From assembly GCF_900187265.1 (NCBI RefSeq), contig NZ_LT906450.1, positions 2,347,444 to 2,411,443 on the forward strand: a stretch of DNA of 64,000 nucleotides, written 5' to 3'. Origin of the DNA: Rhodococcus rhodochrous. GTDB lineage: Bacteria; Actinomycetota; Actinomycetes; Mycobacteriales; Mycobacteriaceae. The position numbers and the translations under genes are program-made. Below the pieces are notes generated by a model. It had not been told where the DNA came from and did no database searches. It saw only the letters and a program-made list of their open reading frames with translations. Shown piece after piece: positions 52,402 through 63,649 of the stretch; position 1 is the first letter of the stretch; the number at the start of each line of letters is the position of its first letter.

Positions 52402-53367
52402 TCAGGCCGGAACAGGCTCGCGGTCCGGTGTGGTCGTGCGGGTCCGTCCGGCCGCCCAGACCGCGGCGGTCGCCGCCGTGCACAGTCCGGCGCCGGCGAC
52501 GTGGAAGACGACCAGCACGGCGGGCACGTCCGTCCAGAACTGGACGAGGCCGATGCAGGCCTGCGCGACGACCAGTGCGAGGACGACCTTCAGCCGCAGC
52601 GTGACGGCCCGCGGTGCGTGAACGGCATACACCGCGAAGGTGAGGCCGATCAGCAACGCGAGATAACCGACGAGCGCTTCGGCGTGCAGGTGGACGAGAT
52701 TGGTGATGTCGAGCGCGAGGCGCGGGACGGACCTCTCGATGCTCTTGTCTCCGGCGTGCGGGCCGGCTCCGGTGACCATCGTGCCGAGCACGAGGACCAC
52801 GGCGAGCGCGACACCCGACAACGCGGTGAGCCAGCGCAGCGGCTGGGGCAGGACCTGCACCACCGTCCCGTCGTCCGGCTCGCTCACCTTGGCGTAGAGC
52901 ACCGTCGCCAGCCACACCATGAGCATCGACGCGAGCAGGTGGATCGCGACCGTCCACCAGACCAGACCGGCCAGGACGGTGATGCCGCCGATGATCGCCT
53001 GCAGCACGGTGCCCGCGGGCATCACCCAGGCCCAGGCGATGACCTCCTTGCGGCGCCGTGCTCGGGTGACTGCCAGGACGATCGCGGCTGCGACGGCCAC
53101 GACCACGAAGGTCAGCAGCCGGTTACCGAACTCGACCACCTGGTGCAGCGTGTTCACCCCGCTCGACACACCCACCGGGACCAACGACCCGGGGAAGCAC
53201 TGCGGCCAGGTCGGGCAACCCAGTCCGGAGGCGGTGACGCGGACGACCGAGCCGGTCACGGCGATGCCGCCCTGGGTGAGAATCGTGAGGAACGCGATGA
53301 TCTTCTGCGTCCGCAGCGACGGCAGGGGGAGACGGTCGACAAGGCTCAGGTAGCCGCGATACAACAC
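52402..53367 (-). CDS. ctaA: Haem A synthase
   Basis: CtaA oxidises haem O to haem A. The 321-residue membrane protein has about eight helices, the extracellular cysteine pair in SGLGCPTWPQCFPG, and the haem-ligand histidines in NTLHQVVEFGNRLL, VAIHLLAS, LVHLHAEAL and VVFHVAG. The GTG at 53367 lies 6 nt after a minus-strand TACCAT, suggesting a leaderless transcript. It lies downstream of the ABC genes in the same direction; together with ctaB it serves cytochrome c oxidase. Confidence 0.94.
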   Translation of the reverse strand: MLYRGYLSLVDRLPLPSLRTQKIIAFLTILTQGGIAVTGSVVRVTASGLGCPTWPQCFPGSLVPVGVSSGVNTLHQVVEFGNRLLTFVVVAVAAAIVLAVTRARRRKEVIAWAWVMPAGTVLQAIIGGITVLAGLVWWTVAIHLLASMLMVWLATVLYAKVSEPDDGTVVQVLPQPLRWLTALSGVALAVVLVLGTMVTGAGPHAGDKSIERSVPRLALDITNLVHLHAEALVGYLALLIGLTFAVYAVHAPRAVTLRLKVVLALVVAQACIGLVQFWTDVPAVLVVFHVAGAGLCTAATAAVWAAGRTRTTTPDREPVPA

Positions 53368-53373
53368 GGTTCG

Positions 53374-53379
53374 ATGGTA
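53374..53379 (-). promoter_or_regulatory. Candidate -10 of a leaderless ctaA transcript
   Basis: TACCAT on the minus strand ends 6 nt before the ctaA GTG, and no ribosome site is present. Confidence 0.45.
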
Positions 53380-53435
53380 CGGCGTGAACCACTACACGCT
53401 GTAGTTGGGTCGTGCCCGATCGGGCCGCCCACGAC

Positions 53436-54233
53436 TCAGGTGAAGCGGAACCAGCGCGCCGCGGCGGTGCCGCCGATCACCGTCCAGACGATCAGCGAGA
53501 CGATCGACAGCCAGTCGATCACACCGGAGGTGGCGTTCTCGAGCGCGAGCGTCAGCGCCCCTGACGGCACGATCCGCAGCAGGTGGGCCACCGCTTCGGG
53601 GATCACGTCGCCGAGCACCACGACGCTGCCGATGCCGAGCAGCACGAACCACACGATGTTTGCGAGGGCGAGCACGATCTCGGCGCGCAGGGTTCCCCCG
53701 AGCAGCAATCCCAGTGTCGCGAACATCACCGTGCCCAGGGCGATGACGACCGCCCCGATGAGCAGGTCGACGGGGGAGGGGCGCCAGCCCAGTGCCGATC
53801 CGATGGCGCCGAGCAGCACTGCCTGCAGGACGACGACGATGCCCACCGCCGCGCTCTTGCCCGCGATGATCCCCCATTTGGGCAGCGCGGTCGCGCCGAT
53901 CCGCTTGAGGGCGCCGTAGCGGCGGTCGAAGCCCACGGCGATCGCCTGGCCGGTGAATGCCGTAGACATCACGGCCACCATCATCACCGCAGGCAGCACA
54001 CTGTCGACTCGTGAGTCGCCGAGATCGCCGATGGGCAACAGTGACAGGCCGATCAGCAGCGTGATCGGGATGAACATGGTCAGCAGGAGCTGCTCGCCGT
54101 TGCGCAGCAGCAGCTTGAGTTCCATGGCGGTCTGCGCCGCGAGCATCTTCGACGGCGAGTTCGGCTGCGGTCGCGGGGTGAAGGTCCCCTCCGCGAACCG
54201 GTTGTTCGCCAGACGATCGTGGGTCACGCTCAC
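53436..54233 (-). CDS. ABC-2 type exporter permease
   Basis: The 265-residue protein has six membrane helices, with LLLTMFIPITLLIGLSLL, VMMVAVMSTAFTGQAIAVGFDRRYGALKRIGAT (the permease coupling region) and LLIGAVVIALGTVMFATLGLLLGG among them. The GTG at 54233 overlaps the ATPase stop (GTGA). In mycobacteria the equivalent pair (Rv1457c/Rv1458c) also sits beside ctaA, so a link to haem/cytochrome biogenesis or envelope export is possible but unproven. Confidence 0.88.
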   Translation of the reverse strand: MSVTHDRLANNRFAEGTFTPRPQPNSPSKMLAAQTAMELKLLLRNGEQLLLTMFIPITLLIGLSLLPIGDLGDSRVDSVLPAVMMVAVMSTAFTGQAIAVGFDRRYGALKRIGATALPKWGIIAGKSAAVGIVVVLQAVLLGAIGSALGWRPSPVDLLIGAVVIALGTVMFATLGLLLGGTLRAEIVLALANIVWFVLLGIGSVVVLGDVIPEAVAHLLRIVPSGALTLALENATSGVIDWLSIVSLIVWTVIGGTAAARWFRFT

Positions 54234-55174
54234 CCTCTCAACTCCCGACCGGTCAACTCGAGGAAGACGTCCTCGAGGCTGCGCTGATCCACCCGGATCT
54301 CGGTTGCCAGTGCGCCCAGGTTCGCGCACCAGGTCGCCGCCGCCGCGACGACCGACGGTTCGATCGTGCCCTCGACCAGATACCGCCCGGGATTGTCCTC
54401 CCGGACCCGGTGGGTGCCGGCCAGAGCGGACTGCAGGGCGCTCAGATCGAGTCCCGGAGGCGCGGTCAGCCACAGCTGCCCCTCGGCGCCGTCACGGGTG
54501 ACCTCGTCGGGTGTCCCTGCGGCGACCACCCGGCCGTGATCGATGATGACGATCTCGTCGGCGAGTTCTTCGGCCTCGTCCATGAGGTGGGTGGTGAGCA
54601 GCACACTCACGCCGTCGCGACGCAGTGCGTCGATCAGTTCCCAGACCAGCAGCCGGGCCTGCGCGTCGAGGCCCGCCGTCGGTTCGTCGAGGAACACCAG
54701 TTCGGGGCGCCCGACCAGCGCGCACGCAAGCGCGAGGCGTTGCTGTTGTCCACCCGACAACCGGCGGTAGGGGGTGCGGCGGGCGTCGGTGAGCCCGAGG
54801 CGCTGGAGCAGCCAGTCGGGGTCGAGGGGGTCGGCCGAGTACGCCGCCACCAGGTCGAGCATCTCGCCGGCCCGCGAACCCGGATAGGCGCCGCCACCCT
54901 GCAGCATCACGCCGATCCGGGGACGGAGGGCGTCGGAGTCGGCGACGGGATCGAGACCCAGGACGCGGACCGTGCCCGCGTCGGGAGTGACGAACCCCTC
55001 GCACATTTCCACGGTGGTGGTCTTACCGGCACCGTTCGGGCCGAGGAGGGCGAGCACCTGGGCGCGTTCGACGGTCAGGTCGAGACCGTTCACGGCGGTG
55101 ACGCCCCCGTAGGTCTTGACGACGCCGTCCAGGCGCACGGCCGGTACCGCACCGGCGGGAGAACTCGGGGTCAC
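54230..55174 (-). CDS. ABC transporter ATP-binding protein
   Basis: The 314-residue ATPase has Walker A LLGPNGAGKTTT, the signature LSGGQQQRLALA, Walker B LVFLDEPTAGLD and the H-loop LLTTHLMDEA, like drug or antibiotic ABC-2 exporters. A C-terminal domain of about 80 residues (GLDLSALQSALAG onward) follows. The GTG at 55174 is chosen: it lies 8 nt after TAGGCT on the minus strand, and the larger open frame upstream overlaps mptB. It pairs with the next gene. Confidence 0.9.
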   Translation of the reverse strand: MTPSSPAGAVPAVRLDGVVKTYGGVTAVNGLDLTVERAQVLALLGPNGAGKTTTVEMCEGFVTPDAGTVRVLGLDPVADSDALRPRIGVMLQGGGAYPGSRAGEMLDLVAAYSADPLDPDWLLQRLGLTDARRTPYRRLSGGQQQRLALACALVGRPELVFLDEPTAGLDAQARLLVWELIDALRRDGVSVLLTTHLMDEAEELADEIVIIDHGRVVAAGTPDEVTRDGAEGQLWLTAPPGLDLSALQSALAGTHRVREDNPGRYLVEGTIEPSVVAAAATWCANLGALATEIRVDQRSLEDVFLELTGRELRG

Positions 55175-55182
55175 AGGGTTCC

Positions 55183-55188
55183 AGCCTA
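55183..55188 (-). promoter_or_regulatory. Candidate -10 of a leaderless ABC transcript, overlapping the mptB stop
   Basis: TAGGCT on the minus strand begins with the TAG stop codon of mptB (55186-55188) and ends 8 nt before the ATPase GTG. Confidence 0.45.
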
Positions 55189-56913
55189 GGCGTCCGCGGT
55201 TTCCGTCGGACGCGGTGGTGTGCGCTCCTGCAGCCGCCACGGCAGCCGGGAACGTGTGGCGACGATGATCAGCCCGACCACGACGATGGTTGCGATCGAC
55301 GCCTGGACGATGATGAACGGTTGATATTCGCTGCCGTTGGGCATGAGGATCATGCCGACCACCGACGAGAACGCGATGGTGGGGATCCGGAAGACGGGGC
55401 GGGTCGCCCAGGCCGCGAGCGGGATGACCGCCCACAGCAGGTACCACGGCTGCACGACCGGGAAGAGCAGCACGATCGCGCCCAGCGACACCCCCAGCGC
55501 ACCGACGGGATGGATCCGTCCCGTGAGTACGGCGAGCAGCATGCGCACCGTGACGAAGGCGGCCACCAGCGCGGCGATGGGCCGTGTGATGGACAGCACG
55601 GCCGTCGTGTGGTCGCCGAGGCCGAGCAGCACACCCCCGAGACCGGTGCCCATACCGAGCAGGGTCGGGATCGACATCCAGCTGCGCACTTCCGTGGCGG
55701 TCCCGAGGGTCTGCGTCCAGCCGAGACCGAGGCCGCTTCCCCAGCTCACCGCCGCGATCACGACGGCTGCGCCCAACCCCAGGACGGCGGCGGCCGCGAC
55801 CACCGAGCGGAAGGACGCACCCCACTTGCGGGCCAGCGCCATACCGACGAACCCGAGGGCGAGCAGCGAGGGCACCTTGATCATCGACGACAGCGCGATC
55901 AGGGCCGTTCCGGCGGCGAGCCATCCCGCGAGACGCAGACGCGACGCCGCCTCGTCGTCCGGGTGGACCGCCCGCAGCGCGAGCTCGACACCGGCGAGCA
56001 TGAGCCCGAGCATCAGAGCCTCGTTGTGGATGCCCGCGACCAGGTGGAAGAGCAGCAGCGGGTTCGCGGCGCCCAGCCACAACGCACTCACCGGCGCGAC
56101 ACCGCAGCGGCGGGCCAGTCGCGGCAGCGCCCACACGATCAGGGCCACGCCCACGAGCGCGAGCAGTCGGTGGACGAAGATGCCGGCCACGATGTTCTCG
56201 CCCGTGACGTAGGTGATCTTCTCGCCGATCCACAGGAAGGCGGGGCCGTAGGGGGCCGGGGTGTCGCGCCAGATGTTCGGCACCGTCCGGGTCAGGACGT
56301 GGTCGACCCCCAGAGCGCCGGCCGGACCGATCGCGTAGGGGTCGAGCCCGCGCGCCGCGATCTCGCTCTGCGCGAGATAGGAGTAGACGTCCTTGCTGAA
56401 CATCGGCGGCGCGACGACCAGCGGCAGGATCCACAGCAGCAGGGTGCGGTCGAGCTGTGACCGGGACAGTCGGCGCACGGGACCGTCCGGTGCGCTCCGG
56501 CCGATCGCGAACCGGCCGAGCAGCAGCCAGGCGAGGATCACCAGCGCCGTGCCGATCATGGTGGTCGTGAGGGCGGCGCTCGGCATACGTGCCGCCAGTC
56601 CGAGGGCGCGGACGCCCTGCACGGGGTTCTGCAGGACCGGTTGGGCGCCGGCGCCGAGCGCTCCGACCGCCATGAGGACGGCGCCGGTCGCGCCGAGCAG
56701 CCGGATGCGGTGGAGATAGATGTTCTCGATCGCGTCGAGTCCGCGACCTTCGGTCTCGTCGCCGTGCAGGACGACCGAGACATCGGCGTGTGGGCCCGGG
56801 GCGTCGAGGCCCAGGGCGCGTCGGATCCACACGTGCAGCCGTTCGCGGACCCCGGATCGGCCCGGCGACGGAGACGTCGTGCGCGGGGCGGACAGGGGAG
56901 GAGTCGACGGCAC
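55186..56913 (-). CDS. mptB: Alpha-(1->6)-mannopyranosyltransferase MptB-like
   Basis: MptB is a polyprenyl-phosphomannose-dependent GT-C glycosyltransferase that starts the mannan core of lipomannan and lipoarabinomannan in mycolata. The 575-residue protein has a cytosolic N-terminus (about 1-68), roughly 13 membrane helices and the GT-C motif region PPMFSKDVYSYLAQSEIAARG in its first large extracellular loop. The GTG at 56913 lies 6 nt after a minus-strand TACGCT. It is divergent from sufR with 109 nt between. It supports a lipoarabinomannan-bearing envelope. Confidence 0.88.
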   Translation of the reverse strand: MPSTPPLSAPRTTSPSPGRSGVRERLHVWIRRALGLDAPGPHADVSVVLHGDETEGRGLDAIENIYLHRIRLLGATGAVLMAVGALGAGAQPVLQNPVQGVRALGLAARMPSAALTTTMIGTALVILAWLLLGRFAIGRSAPDGPVRRLSRSQLDRTLLLWILPLVVAPPMFSKDVYSYLAQSEIAARGLDPYAIGPAGALGVDHVLTRTVPNIWRDTPAPYGPAFLWIGEKITYVTGENIVAGIFVHRLLALVGVALIVWALPRLARRCGVAPVSALWLGAANPLLLFHLVAGIHNEALMLGLMLAGVELALRAVHPDDEAASRLRLAGWLAAGTALIALSSMIKVPSLLALGFVGMALARKWGASFRSVVAAAAVLGLGAAVVIAAVSWGSGLGLGWTQTLGTATEVRSWMSIPTLLGMGTGLGGVLLGLGDHTTAVLSITRPIAALVAAFVTVRMLLAVLTGRIHPVGALGVSLGAIVLLFPVVQPWYLLWAVIPLAAWATRPVFRIPTIAFSSVVGMILMPNGSEYQPFIIVQASIATIVVVGLIIVATRSRLPWRLQERTPPRPTETADA

Positions 56914-56919
56914 GTCAGA

Positions 56920-56925
56920 AGCGTA
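56920..56925 (-). promoter_or_regulatory. Candidate -10 of a leaderless mptB transcript
   Basis: TACGCT on the minus strand ends 6 nt before the mptB GTG; there is no ribosome site between them. Confidence 0.45.
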
Positions 56926-57011
56926 ACGGGACGGCGAGGGTGGTCTCCGACGGCTCCGTCATGAGGTGTAACAAAGGGCACCCTTGGTGGACCGTGCTTC
57001 CGAATTCCGTC

Positions 57012-57026
57012 ACACTGGTGTTGTGA
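57012..57026 (+). promoter_or_regulatory. SufR operator overlapping the sufR start codon
   Basis: ACACT-GGTGT-TGTGA matches exactly the ACACT-N5-TGTGA site reported for M. tuberculosis SufR. The right half contains the GTG start of sufR (57023-57025); the left half overlaps the likely -10 CACACT (57011-57016), 6 nt before the GTG. Binding of the Fe-S form would block the polymerase and so give negative feedback on the suf operon. Confidence 0.8.
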
Positions 57027-57805
57027 AATACCCGTCCGACACCATCGACACCGCAGAACGCGCAGGTCACGCACCTGCCGCGACGGCGTCGCGCGTCGAG
57101 GACACCCGCAAGAATCCTGCTTCGGCAGGTCGCGAGATCCCGGAGGGGCAGACCCGCGCCGCCGTCGTGCAGCTGCTGCTCGAAGAAGGTCCCATCACCG
57201 CGCCGGAGATCGGCGAGCGTCTGGGGCTCAGCGCCGCGGGCGTGCGACGCCATCTCGACGCGCTCATCGAGTCCGGCGAGGCGCAGGCCGCCGCGCCGCC
57301 GCGCCGGCAGGGACGCGGTCGTGGCCGTCCCGCCCGCCGCTTCCAGCTCACCGCTGTCGGGCGCGCCCGCCTCGGACATTCCTACGACGATCTTGCCACC
57401 GCCGCCATGCGGCACCTCCGCGAACTCGGCGGCGACGCCGCCGTGGAGGACTTTGCGCGACGCCGCGTGGACTCGATCCTCGGCACCGTCGCACCCGCCG
57501 ACGAGAACGTCGACGACGTCGAGAGTGTCGCCGAGGAGATCGCCGGGGCGTTCACCGCCTCCGGTTTCGCGGCCTCGACCCGCCGCGTCGGCACCGGCGT
57601 GCAGATCTGCCAGCACCACTGCCCGGTCTCGCACGTCGCGGAGCAGTTCCCCGAACTGTGCGAGGCGGAGCAGGAGGCCTTCGTGCGGATCCTCGGAACC
57701 CACGTCCAACGCCTCGCGACGATCGCGAACGGCGACGCCTTCTGCACGACACACGTGCCCGTTCTCCCCAGAGCGGATGTGCCCCGTCCGGAGCCGCCCA
57801 CGTGA
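57023..57805 (+). CDS. sufR: Fe-S cluster-sensing repressor SufR
   Basis: SufR is a winged-helix repressor that holds a 4Fe-4S cluster and controls the suf operon. The 260-residue protein (from GTG 57023) has a DeoR/ArsR-like helix-turn-helix, [20 protein letters not shown] (about 58-77), a basic wing [14 protein letters not shown], and a C-terminal cluster domain with Cys196, Cys200, Cys213 and Cys241 ([24 protein letters not shown]). A longer open frame starts at 56984, but the operator position supports the shorter form. The following suf genes are in the same direction. Confidence 0.93.
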   Translation: MKYPSDTIDTAERAGHAPAATASRVEDTRKNPASAGREIPEGQTRAAVVQLLLEEGPITAPEIGERLGLSAAGVRRHLDALIESGEAQAAAPPRRQGRGRGRPARRFQLTAVGRARLGHSYDDLATAAMRHLRELGGDAAVEDFARRRVDSILGTVAPADENVDDVESVAEEIAGAFTASGFAASTRRVGTGVQICQHHCPVSHVAEQFPELCEAEQEAFVRILGTHVQRLATIANGDAFCTTHVPVLPRADVPRPEPPT

Positions 57806-57920
57806 CGATCCCACCGCGAGTGCTCCGCGAATCAGGGCACACCAGGAAGACATCCACCCACCCGTCGACCGTCGACGCACAGCCCGCGCCGACGCCCACC
57901 AGACTCCGGAAGGAGCTCGC

Positions 57921-59366
57921 ATGACCGTCGCATCGGATCAGACGTCCGGAACCGCGCCGCTGACGCAGGAAGAGACGATCGATTCTCTCGGCCACTACGA
58001 ATACGGCTGGGCGGACCCCGACACCGCCGGCGCCACGGCGCAGCGCGGCCTGTCCGAAGAGGTCGTGCGGGACATCTCCGCCAAGAAGAACGAGCCCGAG
58101 TGGATGCTCGACATCCGCCTCAAGGCGCTGCGCACCTTCGACAAGAAGCCGATGCCGGTGTGGGGCTCGAACCTCGACGGGATCGACTTCGACAACATCA
58201 AGTACTTCGTGCGCTCGACGGAGAAGCAGGCCGCGAGCTGGGACGAGCTCCCCGAGGACATCAAGAACACCTACGACAAGCTGGGCATCCCGGAGGCCGA
58301 GAAGCAGCGCCTCATCGCCGGTGTCGCCGCCCAGTACGAATCCGAGGTGGTCTACCACCAGATCCGCGAGGACCTCGAGAGCCAGGGCGTGATCTTCCTC
58401 GACACCGACTCGGGTCTGCGTGAGCACCCCGAGCTGTTCAAGGAGTACTTCGGCACGGTCATCCCCGCCGGCGACAACAAGTTCTCCGCTCTGAACACCG
58501 CGGTGTGGTCGGGTGGCTCGTTCATCTACGTCCCGCCGGGTGTGCACGTCGACATCCCGCTGCAGGCCTACTTCCGCATCAACACGGAGAACATGGGCCA
58601 GTTCGAGCGGACCCTGATCATTGTCGACGAGGGCGCCTCGGTGCACTACGTCGAGGGCTGCACCGCGCCGATCTACAAGTCCGATTCGCTGCACTCCGCG
58701 GTCGTCGAGATCATCGTCAAGAAGGGCGGCCACTGCCGCTACACGACCATCCAGAACTGGTCGAACAACGTCTACAACCTGGTGACCAAGCGCACCAAGG
58801 TCGAGGCCGGCGGCTCGATGGAATGGATCGACGGCAACATCGGTTCCAAGGTGACGATGAAGTACCCGGCCGTGTGGATGATGGGCGAGCACGCTCGCGG
58901 TGAGGTGCTCTCCGTCGCCTTCGCCGGCGAGGGCCAGCACCAGGACACCGGCGCGAAGATGCTGCACCTGGCTCCGCACACCTCCTCGACCATCGTGTCG
59001 AAGTCGGTGGCGCGCGGCGGTGGACGTGCCTCCTACCGCGGCCTCGTGCAGGTCAACAAGGGCGCTCACGGCTCGAAGTCGACCGTCAAGTGCGACGCGC
59101 TGCTCGTCGACCAGATCAGCCGATCCGACACCTACCCGTACGTGGACATCCGTGAGGACGACGTCACGATGGGTCACGAGGCGACCGTCTCGAAGGTGAG
59201 CGACGACCAGCTGTTCTACCTCATGAGCCGCGGACTCGACGAGGACGAGGCCATGGCGATGGTGGTGCGCGGGTTCGTCGAGCCCATCGCCAAGGAACTG
59301 CCGATGGAGTACGCCCTCGAACTCAACCGCCTGATCGAACTGCAGATGGAAGGGGCAGTCGGCTAA
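57921..59366 (+). CDS. sufB: Fe-S scaffold subunit SufB
   Basis: SufB is the core scaffold of the SufBC2D complex, on which clusters form. The 481-residue protein contains [40 protein letters not shown] (the cysteine region) and [18 protein letters not shown] [20 protein letters not shown] near the C-terminus. The ATG at 57921 follows GGAAGGAG. A 115-nt gap separates it from sufR. No intein is present, unlike the sufB of M. tuberculosis. Confidence 0.95.
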   Translation: MTVASDQTSGTAPLTQEETIDSLGHYEYGWADPDTAGATAQRGLSEEVVRDISAKKNEPEWMLDIRLKALRTFDKKPMPVWGSNLDGIDFDNIKYFVRSTEKQAASWDELPEDIKNTYDKLGIPEAEKQRLIAGVAAQYESEVVYHQIREDLESQGVIFLDTDSGLREHPELFKEYFGTVIPAGDNKFSALNTAVWSGGSFIYVPPGVHVDIPLQAYFRINTENMGQFERTLIIVDEGASVHYVEGCTAPIYKSDSLHSAVVEIIVKKGGHCRYTTIQNWSNNVYNLVTKRTKVEAGGSMEWIDGNIGSKVTMKYPAVWMMGEHARGEVLSVAFAGEGQHQDTGAKMLHLAPHTSSTIVSKSVARGGGRASYRGLVQVNKGAHGSKSTVKCDALLVDQISRSDTYPYVDIREDDVTMGHEATVSKVSDDQLFYLMSRGLDEDEAMAMVVRGFVEPIAKELPMEYALELNRLIELQMEGAVG

Positions 59367-60572
59367 ATGACTGCGGAAGCGAAGAACACTCCTGCTACCG
59401 GAGTGCAGGATGCCGTGCGCGCCGAGAACCGTGCCCCGGCGATCAATAAGGGTGAGGTCTTCACGTCGTTCGACGTGAACGCCTTCGAGGTTCCCTCGGG
59501 ACGCGACGAGGTCTGGCGGTTCACCCCGCTGCGCCGTCTGCGCGGTCTGCACGACGGCACCGCTCCCGCGACCGGCACCGCGACCGTCGAGGTCACCCCG
59601 GTCGACGGCGTGCAGGTCGAGACCGTGGCACGCGACGACGCGCGACTCGGGAAGGCCGGCGTGCCGTTCGACCGGATCGCAGCTCAGGCGTACTCGTCGT
59701 TCGAGACCGCGACCGTCCTCACCGTCGGCCGCGAGGTCGAGGTCGCCGAGCCCGTCACCGTTACGATCACGGGCCCGGGCGAGGGCGCCGTCGCCTACGG
59801 GCACGTGCAGATCCGGCTCGAGGCGTTCGCCAAGCTCACGCTCGTCATCGACCAGCGTGGCAGCGGCACCTACGCCGAGAACATCGAGTTCGTGCTCGGC
59901 GACAGCGCACAGCTGAAGGTCGTCGCGGTGCAGGACTGGGCCGACGACGCCGTCCACGTCGCCGCGCACCACGCCCGCCTCGGCCGCGACGCCGTGCTGC
60001 GCCACTTCACCGTGGCGCTCGGCGGCGATCTCGTGCGTGTGTCGGCTACCACCAAGTACGACGGCCCCGGCGGCGACGCCGAATTGCTCGGCCTGTACTT
60101 CGCCGACGCCGGTCAGCACTTCGAGCAGCGCCTGCTCGTCGACCACTCGCAGCCCAACTGCAAGTCGAACGTCGTGTACAAGGGTGCGTTGCAGGGCGAT
60201 CCGGCCTCCGGCAAGCCCGACGCGCACACCGTGTGGATCGGCGACGTGCTCATCCGCGCAGAGGCCGAGGGCACCGACACCTTCGAGCTCAACCGCAACC
60301 TGGTGCTCACCGACGGTGCGCGTGCCGACTCGGTGCCGAACCTCGAGATCGAGACCGGTGAGATCGTCGGTGCCGGACACGCGTCGGCGACCGGCCGCTT
60401 CGACGACGAGCAGCTGTTCTACCTGCGTGCTCGCGGCATCCCCGAAAAGGAAGCGCGTCGCCTCGTCGTCCGCGGTTTCTTCCACGAACTGCTCGAGCGC
60501 ATCACGGTCACCGAGGTCCGCGAACGGCTCGAGGCCGCCATCGAGGCGGAACTCGCCGCCGTCGGCGCCTGA
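59367..60572 (+). CDS. sufD: Fe-S assembly protein SufD
   Basis: SufD is a SufB paralogue that completes the SufBC2D scaffold and helps iron entry. The 401-residue beta-helix protein shows LTLVIDQRGSGTYAENIEF, DHSQPNCKSNVVYKGALQG and ATGRFDDEQLFYLRARGIPE, family features with a conserved His/Cys area. The ATG directly follows the sufB stop, so the two are coupled. Confidence 0.94.
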   Translation: MTAEAKNTPATGVQDAVRAENRAPAINKGEVFTSFDVNAFEVPSGRDEVWRFTPLRRLRGLHDGTAPATGTATVEVTPVDGVQVETVARDDARLGKAGVPFDRIAAQAYSSFETATVLTVGREVEVAEPVTVTITGPGEGAVAYGHVQIRLEAFAKLTLVIDQRGSGTYAENIEFVLGDSAQLKVVAVQDWADDAVHVAAHHARLGRDAVLRHFTVALGGDLVRVSATTKYDGPGGDAELLGLYFADAGQHFEQRLLVDHSQPNCKSNVVYKGALQGDPASGKPDAHTVWIGDVLIRAEAEGTDTFELNRNLVLTDGARADSVPNLEIETGEIVGAGHASATGRFDDEQLFYLRARGIPEKEARRLVVRGFFHELLERITVTEVRERLEAAIEAELAAVGA

Positions 60573-60622
60573 CCGGCCCTGCCTCCCGTACTCCCGATAC
60601 TTCACTAAGGAAACGCATTTCG

Positions 60623-62669
<2,047 letters not shown>

Positions 62670-62673
62670 TCCG

Positions 62674-63165
62674 ATGCGGATGGAGCAGATGTACCAGGAA
62701 GTGATCCTGGACCACTACAAGCACCCGCACAATCGCGGACTGCGCGAGCCGTTCGGCGCCGAAGTGCACCACGTCAACCCGACCTGCGGCGACGAGGTGA
62801 CCCTGCGCGTGCACATCGACGGCGACACCGTCGCCGACGTCTCCTACGACGGGCAGGGCTGCTCGATCAGCCAGGCGTCGACGTCCGTGCTCACCGACCA
62901 GGTGATCGGTGTTCCGCTCGGCGACGCGCTGAAGATCGTCGAGGGGTTCGTCGAGATGGTCGGCAGCCGCGGCACCGTCGAGGGCGACGAGGACCTGATC
63001 GGCGACGGCATCGCGTTCGCCGGCGTCGCGAAGTACCCGGCGCGCGTGAAGTGCGCGTTGCTGGGCTGGATGGCCTTCAAGGACGCGGTCGCGCAGACCG
63101 TGGACGCCGCCCCCGCCGACCTGGCAGGTGGCGCGCACACCCTTTCGAGCGGAGGACAGAACTGA
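62674..63165 (+). CDS. sufU: Sulfur-transfer protein SufU
   Basis: SufU is the zinc-dependent sulfur acceptor that works with SufS in Gram-positive bacteria and replaces SufE. The 163-residue protein has the zinc/thiol residues Cys38 and Asp40 (NPTCGDEV), Cys63 (GQGCSIS) and Cys127 (RVKCALLGW), plus the 18-residue-type insert of SufU relative to IscU. The ATG at 62674 has GGGAGG upstream; ATG 62680 is also possible. It is coupled to the next gene by TGATG. Confidence 0.94.
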   Translation: MRMEQMYQEVILDHYKHPHNRGLREPFGAEVHHVNPTCGDEVTLRVHIDGDTVADVSYDGQGCSISQASTSVLTDQVIGVPLGDALKIVEGFVEMVGSRGTVEGDEDLIGDGIAFAGVAKYPARVKCALLGWMAFKDAVAQTVDAAPADLAGGAHTLSSGGQN

Positions 63166-63584
63166 TGACCGAACCCGCACCGGGCACCGTGAACACCGAC
63201 GAGAATCCGACGGCCGAGTCCGGCGAGGACGAGACCTCGACGCTGGTCGCGGCCACGGCTCCGCCGCTGGATCCGGGCCGCCTCGACGAACTCGAGGAAG
63301 CGCTGCGCGACGTCGTCGACCCCGAGCTCGGCATCAACGTCGTCGATCTCGGTCTCGTCTACGGGATCTCCGAGGTCGACGAGACCGTGACCGTGGACAT
63401 GACGCTGACCTCGGCGGCGTGCCCCCTCACCGATGTCATCGAGGAGCAGGCCAAGGGCGCACTCGTGCGCAGCGGCCTGTGCGACGAGCTGCGTATCAAC
63501 TGGGTGTGGATGCCGCCGTGGGGTCCCGACAAGATCACCGACGACGGACGCGAGCAACTGCGCGCACTCGGGTTCACCGTCTGA
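63165..63584 (+). CDS. DUF59/MIP18-like Fe-S assembly factor (SufT-type)
   Basis: The 139-residue protein has an acidic, disordered N-terminus (about 1-35) and a DUF59 (MIP18) domain with LRDVVDPELGINVVDLGLVYG, LTSAACPLTD (a conserved cysteine) and a Trp-rich end INWVWMPPWGPDKITDDGR. Such proteins help maturation of Fe-S proteins and often close suf operons in actinobacteria. The ATG overlaps the sufU stop by 1 nt, and GGAGG lies 9 nt upstream. A strong hairpin follows. Confidence 0.9.
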   Translation: MTEPAPGTVNTDENPTAESGEDETSTLVAATAPPLDPGRLDELEEALRDVVDPELGINVVDLGLVYGISEVDETVTVDMTLTSAACPLTDVIEEQAKGALVRSGLCDELRINWVWMPPWGPDKITDDGREQLRALGFTV

Positions 63585-63610
63585 TCCGGCTGTCTCCGGC
63601 TCCGAGCCTC

Positions 63611-63649
63611 GGCGCCTGATCTCCGACTTCTCGTCGGAGCTCAGGCGCC
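63611..63649. terminator. Bidirectional terminator between the suf operon and the Ku-like gene
   Basis: GGCGCCTGATCTCCGAC (63611-63627) pairs with 63633-63649 with a single internal T/C mismatch around the loop TTCTC; CTTTG follows on the plus strand. The right arm contains the last codons and the stop (63641-63643) of the minus-strand gene. Confidence 0.88.
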
